NCBI GenBank assembly: GCA_022494885.1
Contig: JAGVSM010004887.1
Span: 1-64,000 of the forward strand
From: Micrasema longulum
Lineage: Eukaryota; Arthropoda; Insecta; Trichoptera; Brachycentridae
Length of the DNA: 64,000 nt
Direction: 5' to 3'
The position numbers and the translations under genes are program-made. The notes under the pieces are model-generated. The model was not told where the DNA came from. It saw nothing but the letters and a program-made list of their open reading frames with translations, and did no database searches. This document shows positions 60,701-64,000 of this stretch, in pieces. The first letter of the stretch is position 1. Every line of letters begins with the position of its first letter.

Positions 60701-63684
60701 GGTGGAAAAATCATACTGCAGTCCGAAAGCTTTGTAAAAATGAAAATTGTGTTTTATTGGTTTGCGAAAATCAGAAAAAAAAGTTAACATATTTCGTCTC
60801 AATTACTTCTGTGGTGAAAATCGAGAATAACTCTTATCTACTCGCTTGCAATATTTTATTTTAATCGAATAGTCATAAAACAAATTCCAGCTGATGGGAG
60901 AAAATGCGTTGAGTGTATTTATTTATTCATACTTTTACAATTTTGTATTATTGGGCTGAATCGAGGGAAACATTTTACAATAAGTACAATGAAACATGCC
61001 TAAATTAGTTATTTACCATAGTTAACATAATAAGAAAATAAAAATGTAATTATTCTAATTGCCCTAATTATCATCGTAAACATAATAAGCAAAATAAACT
61101 AAAATAATCATAAAAAACATAACAAATTCATATTGACAAAATTTCATAACCAGGAAACAATTTTTTACCTATTTGGCTTCATCCACACATTGATCCGTGC
61201 GCAACCCACCTCCACTATCCATTTCTTAATAGCAATTTTATATTGACAGTACTTACTAATTAACCTTATGGACAATGGAAGTAGATTGTACACTTTAACC
61301 GAGTAGTAGGCCAATCCTCTTTGACCGAAAGTTGTATTAATTTCAAGTTATTTTTGCAGCATCAGGGCGGAGTATCTAGTAACTCTAGTTTATGTGGAAT
61401 ATGATTTTGATCGATCAGCCTTTCTGTGTGAGAAATAAAATCAGAATCCAGAAATTCCCAAAAAATGTATTTGAGTGGAGATAATTCCATCGTCAGTGGC
61501 TGGCGTTTTCGACATGAAATATCGGTTTGAAAGGTGGTTTTAAACTGTAATATTGCTCTGTTCCTGGAATGGAATTTAAAGCGTAAGCCTGATTACTACT
61601 TTCATGTAATAGATGGTCGAAATATACTGCATTTGGTGTGCCGATGCAGGGTAGAGAAATTGCCATGACGATCTACAGCATTTTTTCTCGTCTTTCAGAA
61701 TTACTGGAATAAACTAAAATATTGTTAGCGGGTGATAAGTTTATTTTTTATTATCGCCAACTTCCATACTGTGTTTCCCCTAAAGTATATGTAGGGACTA
61801 TCGCGAGTCTACTGTATCAACTAATTTATGAACGCAAATGGTAAACTATCAATATTTCGCAGGTATAATTATTTGTAATAAGTAATAACTTAATAAAATT
61901 GTAAAAAGGTTGTTCATTTAAACACATTTGCGTACACTTTTTCTCATAGGACACATATCATTACTTTCTTATTTTGAAAAAATATTTCACTTCTGATTAG
62001 ACCGTAGTTGGTTTGAAGTAAGTCTTATTTGAGTAACACATTGGGACATTTTCGTTGTTTGGACTGACAGCTATATAGCTGTCATTATCTGAATGAGAGA
62101 CACAATTTTGACAGCTAAAGCCGGCATAACCTGGCATAACCCCGAAAGTATCAATTAAAAAAAATTGTCTGAATTTGTTGCAACACATAGAGAAAACATT
62201 TTTGAGAATGGAATATGGAAGTCTAGGCATTTACATGGCCTGTCATTGGCTGGTTTATTTATTTTATTTGCAATTTTTTTGTTTACATTTTGGGTTTAAG
62301 TGCCCACTTTACACCCTGTAACATTCACCATTCTGCCTATGTTTAAACATCGCATTTCCTCAACTCCTCTATCTGTTGACTTTTGTAAAGTGAAAGAGCC
62401 GAAGCCTTTATCATGTGCGTGAGATTCATCCGGCTGAACTGATACTAGGCAAAGCCTGAAAACAATTTTTATACTTCTTATACCGGTTATTTATTTATTC
62501 ATATTTTTTCTCTTACAAACTATAATTGAGAATAAAAATAATGTGACCTTACCGGGGTTACCCGTGCCGAGGACACTAAACAATGTAATTAAAAAAAATA
62601 TTGTTTACATTTGAGAATAAACATAGAAGACTAACTTAATAAACGGAGATAATTAACAAAATGTTTAGACAGTTTTAAACACTACGTATTTATGTTTATA
62701 ATTAATTTATGCACATCTATATTATTTATATTACAAAACGCACAATGAAAGAACAAAACATAACATAAGCTATACACTTGTGGAGCAGTTGATTCAATAT
62801 TGGTTTGGGCGAATGAGACGATCCATTTTACTTCTACCTAGCTCCACTATCCATTTTTTATAGCCTTTTTGAACATTTTCTGGTTATTAGATATTATTAT
62901 TTTTATTACCAGTTTTAAACACTACGTATTTATGTTTATAATTAATTTATATTACAAAACGCACAATGAAAGAACAAAACATAACATAAGCTATACACTT
63001 GTGGAGCAGTTGATTCAATATTGGTTTGGGCAAATGAGACAATCCATTTTACTTCTACCCAGCTCCACTATCCATTTTTTATAGCCCTTTTGAACATTTT
63101 CTGGTTACTAGATATTATTATTTTTATTACCAGTTTTAAACACTACATATTTATGTTTATAATTAATTTATGTACATCTATATTAATCAACAATGTTTTG
63201 AGTATGTCCAAATGTTTGTAGACAGGCATCGTTTTTTTTTATGCATCTTGTGTCCACATTATAATCGACAAACAAAAAATTTGATCTTGTACCAATGTCC
63301 TGCTGTCTATTTTTCAATGTTCATGAACCACAATAAATAAAATAAAACAAATATTATTCAAAAAGTCATAATGCTATAACTCGTAAAATGAAAATCTAGG
63401 ACTTGATTCCACTCTCATGCAGTCGGGGAAACACGGTACACACACGCCCAACCACGTCTGATACATTTTTTTGTTTTTTCCCTCTCGAACGTTTGTTCAT
63501 GCATTTGTTTGGTGGCGGTTCAGGAGTCCTACGCGGGGAACGAGTCCCCGCGCAACGACGCGTCGCACCGGCCCTCCCCTCCCCGCGCGCACGACCCCTA
63601 CCAGTACGGCGGGGGGAAGTCCCCCGGGAGAGAGGACCACCACAGGCCGGACAGGGAGAGGAGAGACTACAGGGAGGAACGGAG
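51706..63684 (+). CDS. Unidentified gene, 5' part; acidic then Arg/Glu/Asp-rich protein
   Basis: Three exons in one phase: 51706-51771 (MDSLANYGSDDEYEYENSHQ, then DS), 54382-54498 (EMRRSDHGRTRDNNR, ending DDDTNYDDVTMDMSE) and 63524-63684 (ESYAGNESPRND, then DPYQYGGGKSPGREDHHRPD and an RERRDYREERR run). Total 114 codons plus two bases; it continues past the window. The acidic N-terminus followed by charged RE/RD-type low complexity suggests a nuclear RNA-processing protein, but I cannot name the family. The start at 51706 has good context (AAAAATGG); an in-frame upstream ATG at 51679 is possible. Exon 2's acceptor is modest. The introns (2.6 and 9.0 kb) are filled with repeats. Confidence 0.6.
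51772..52628 (+). other. Intron 1 of the unidentified gene, part
   Basis: A degenerate GTGTG/TATGTGTA-rich stretch at 52295-52395 (simple-repeat-like) and otherwise plain AT-rich sequence. Confidence 0.4.
52629..53400. mobile_element. pogo-like MITE split by an RTE fragment
   Basis: CAGTAAATCTCCAATTATTC, TTAATGAGTGTCAG and GATTAACCCATT match 8804-8900; GATCACCTTTTTTATTGCTT after the RTE matches 8905-8930. The far end is lost. Confidence 0.55.
52713..53296 (+). mobile_element. RTE-like LINE 3' fragment, (TAG)n tail
   Basis: MYGSETWNWQRKDESRVNAV, a frameshift near 52920, GSVRWFGHVERMDDERMV, GRPRKTRHDQINQNLKSGHV, then [15 protein letters not shown] and a GTAGTAGTAGTAG tail. Related to 30273. 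Confidence 0.85.
53975..54178 (+). mobile_element. tRNA-derived SINE (family 1), degraded
   Basis: TCTAGTGGTTAGTGGTTAGC head, CGGGCTTGATTCCTGA (B-box relic), CACTTAAAGTGTAAGAC body and CAGTGCCCTATACATCATC end. Confidence 0.6.
54382..54498 (+). CDS. Candidate exon 2 of unidentified gene
   Basis: Acceptor AACTCTGCAG ends at 54381, donor GAG|GTAATT. 39 codons in phase 0 at both ends, linking exon 1 to the 63524 exon. Rich in Arg, Asp and Met. The open frame extends a little upstream to 54325, but no AG there gives the right phase. Confidence 0.55.
54499..55127 (+). other. Intron 2 of the unidentified gene, AT-rich
   Basis: Nothing recognised. Confidence 0.4.
55128..55638 (-). mobile_element. 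RTE-like LINE 3' fragment, intact frame
   Basis: An uninterrupted 168-codon C-terminal RT frame: VLVPTLTYGSEVWNWKNDDE, MSDKTMHDRCTNVKIRELCK, KKGVLRWFGHVERMDSERTA, GRPRMTWHDQVHQVLEDGNV, ending ILSAYLYGETA with a GTTTGTTTG tail. It is the least decayed RTE copy. Confidence 0.88.
55639..57220 (+). other. Intron 2 of the unidentified gene, AT-rich
   Basis: No recognised element. Reaches the candidate internal promoter at 57225. Confidence 0.4.
57225..57388 (+). promoter_or_regulatory. Candidate TATA promoter with first exon and splice donor
   Basis: In an AT-rich desert lies a GC-richer block with an E-box-like ACACGTGT (about 57225), a TATA box TATATAAA at 57246-57253, then about 110 bp ending CATCAC|GTGAGT (donor at 57389). 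The order matches an internal promoter with a noncoding first exon inside intron 2 of the unidentified gene. It could equally be part of an old LTR. Confidence 0.35.
57390..58270 (+). other. Intron 2, continued
   Basis: AT-rich; a short open frame (57901-58137) ends in a GC-richer patch but matches nothing I recognise. Confidence 0.35.
58274..58345 (+). mobile_element. CR1/L2-like 3' tail
   Basis: GTAAAGCACACTTGAGG, then CGGTGCTATATAAATCGGCC; plus-strand relative of 59940-59998. Confidence 0.6.
58463..58503 (-). ncRNA. Hammerhead-like ribozyme motif, left arm (type 2)
   Basis: Minus strand: stem I CCAGT/CCTGG (one mismatch beside the core); CTGACGA; bulged T; stem II GTC-AGTCAA-GAC; GAA; AC-CCG-GT; C. 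All core bases present; stem II is shortened. Confidence 0.58.
58808..58848 (+). ncRNA. Hammerhead-like motif, right arm (type 2)
   Basis: Stem I CCAGT/ACTGG perfect; core is the textbook CTGATGA; bulged T; stem II GTCG/CGTC with one mismatch; GAA; AC-CCG-GC, so the base before the cleavage nucleotide is C not T. Cleavage is probably impaired. Confidence 0.55.
59070..59998 (+). mobile_element. CR1/L2-like LINE 3' end with intact RT C-terminus
   Basis: 173-codon frame: INAFVVSRVDYCNGIYAGLP, QFVLNAAARLIFG, LLRELHWLRFPQRVEYILCW, then FAVAGPMAWNALPAEV and LKTHLFSKSFE with stop. These are hallmarks of CR1/L2-clade RTs. The tail AAAGCGCCCTTGAGG, ATGGCGCTGTATAAGTTATC and an AATA end is shared by four detached tails in the window. 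5' end missing. Confidence 0.88.
60380..60539. mobile_element. Ribozyme-like fold-back element, internally deleted (type 1)
   Basis: 160 bp with the same edges (TTTTACACTTATTTGTTTAT and its mirror) and the same left flank as the element at 37901, but only the right arm motif remains; the left arm stops at TACACTTCGA. Confidence 0.8.
60446..60485 (+). ncRNA. Hammerhead-like ribozyme motif (type 1)
   Basis: Core CTGACGA 60450-60456 intact; bulged T; stem II GAGG-TAGTAA-CCTC; GAA; AC-CG-GT; C60481. Stem I is weakened because the GAAG strand of its relative is TAAG here. Confidence 0.55.
60930..61260 (-). mobile_element. Probable LINE tail related to the 62490-63184 repeats
   Basis: Minus strand ends in AAATAAATA at 60925-60935. 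Shares CCACTATCCATTT and an AACATAACATAA-like run with 62670-63070. Confidence 0.4.
61490..61682 (+). mobile_element. tRNA-derived SINE (family 1), degraded
   Basis: CGACATGAAATATCGG, TTTAAAGCGTAAGCCTGATT, TTTCATGTAAT and TTTGGTGTGCCGATGCAG blocks; the tRNA head is lost. Confidence 0.55.
62190..62470 (-). repeat. Family A copy with a small insertion
   Basis: GAATATGGAAGTCTAGGCAT, GGCCTGTCATTGGCTGGTTT, an AT-rich insertion (62255-62295), CATTCACCATTCTGCCTATG and GCCGAAGCCTTTATCATG. Confidence 0.7.
62670..63184. repeat. Tandem duplication, about 2.2 units
   Basis: CAGTTTTAAACACTACGTAT begins units at 62670, 62910 and (with one change) 63131. Units 1 and 2 share AAGCTATACACTTGTGGAGC and GATTCAATATTGGTTTGGGC; unit 2 is 19 bp shorter; unit 3 is partial. 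Confidence 0.85.
63187..63232 (-). repeat. Family A edge fragment
   Basis: CAACAATGTTTTGAGTATGT then CCAAATGTTTGTAGACAGG, the outer edge of family A, cut off at both sides. Confidence 0.5.
63524..63684 (+). CDS. Third exon of unidentified gene
   Basis: Acceptor GGCGGTTCAG ends at 63523; donor GGAG|GTAAGC. 53 codons plus two bases. Strikingly GC-rich against flanks that are nearly all AT. Peptide contains PSPPRAHDPYQYGGGKSPGR and a run of Arg/Glu/Asp. The reverse frame is open only as a shadow. Confidence 0.75.
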
Positions 63685-63854
63685 GTAAGCCAGAGACAGT
63701 TTTCCATTCTCCTTTTCAGCCTTACTCGGAAAAGAACTCCCCCAGACATTCAACATCAAAATCTGCAAAACATTATTTTTTGCATTTATAAAATATAAAA
63801 TATTTACTTTTTAAACAAAGATTATTTGTTGCCAGTTATAAATATATATATTTT

Positions 63855-63905
63855 TAGATAATTTATATAGTGCCATTTTTGTGAAAATCACCTCAAGGGC
63901 CCTGT
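63855..63905 (-). mobile_element. CR1/L2-like 3' tail
   Basis: Minus strand GGGCCCTTGAGGTGATTTTC then GGCACTATATAAATTATC; nearly identical to 10085-10135, and the flank downstream (TTAGTTCCTC-TTATGATA) is shared too. Confidence 0.6.
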
Positions 63906-64000
63906 ACAATAAATAAATATCCCAGCACACCTTGCAGCTACAGTGCGCATGGACGTTTGGGATTTTAGTTCCTCGTCTTCAATTATGATATAAAGGAGCT

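Overview
This is AT-rich, intron-rich, repeat-laden nuclear DNA from an animal, most probably an insect. Evidence: spliced genes with GT-AG introns, exons much richer in GC than their introns, tRNA-derived SINEs, and RTE-, CR1/L2- and jockey-like LINE tails. I cannot fix the order from sequence alone; a hemipteran-like genome is a guess.

Three protein genes are supported. (1) Positions 1-15082 (+) hold the 3' part of the Ataxin-2 gene (Atx2): seven exons whose phases join perfectly (401 codons with stop), including the PAM2 motif that binds poly(A)-binding protein, plus one candidate alternative last exon. A long 3' UTR follows, with a good poly(A) signal at 17848. (2) Positions 49967-32534 (-) hold a complete nine-exon Vps45 gene (567 aa), an SM-family regulator of SNARE-dependent endosomal/TGN fusion. 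(3) From 51706 (+), after a 1.7 kb head-to-head spacer, the 5' part of an unidentified gene begins; it encodes an acidic, then Arg/Asp/Glu-rich, probably nuclear protein. Its last exon in the window is at 63524-63684.

Everything else is introns, spacers and mobile DNA: at least seven pieces of one RTE-like LINE, a CR1/L2-like 3' end plus several detached tails, three jockey-like LINE 3' ends, three tRNA-SINE families, pogo/Tigger-like TIR elements, a probable solo LTR, and several dispersed repeats.

The most interesting signal is a set of fold-back (inverted-repeat) elements at 27271, 29878, 37901, 47469, 48579, 58403 and 60380. Their arms carry what reads as a hammerhead self-cleaving ribozyme: CTGANGA, one bulged base, a hairpin, GAA, a minimal AC...GT stem III, then a cleavage nucleotide. 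It is flanked by two strands that pair as stem I. Stems I and II differ completely between families yet stay paired, which is covariation seen inside this single window. The families also share an edge motif. This resembles the hammerhead-bearing pseudo-LTRs of Penelope-like elements, but no Penelope ORF is visible here.
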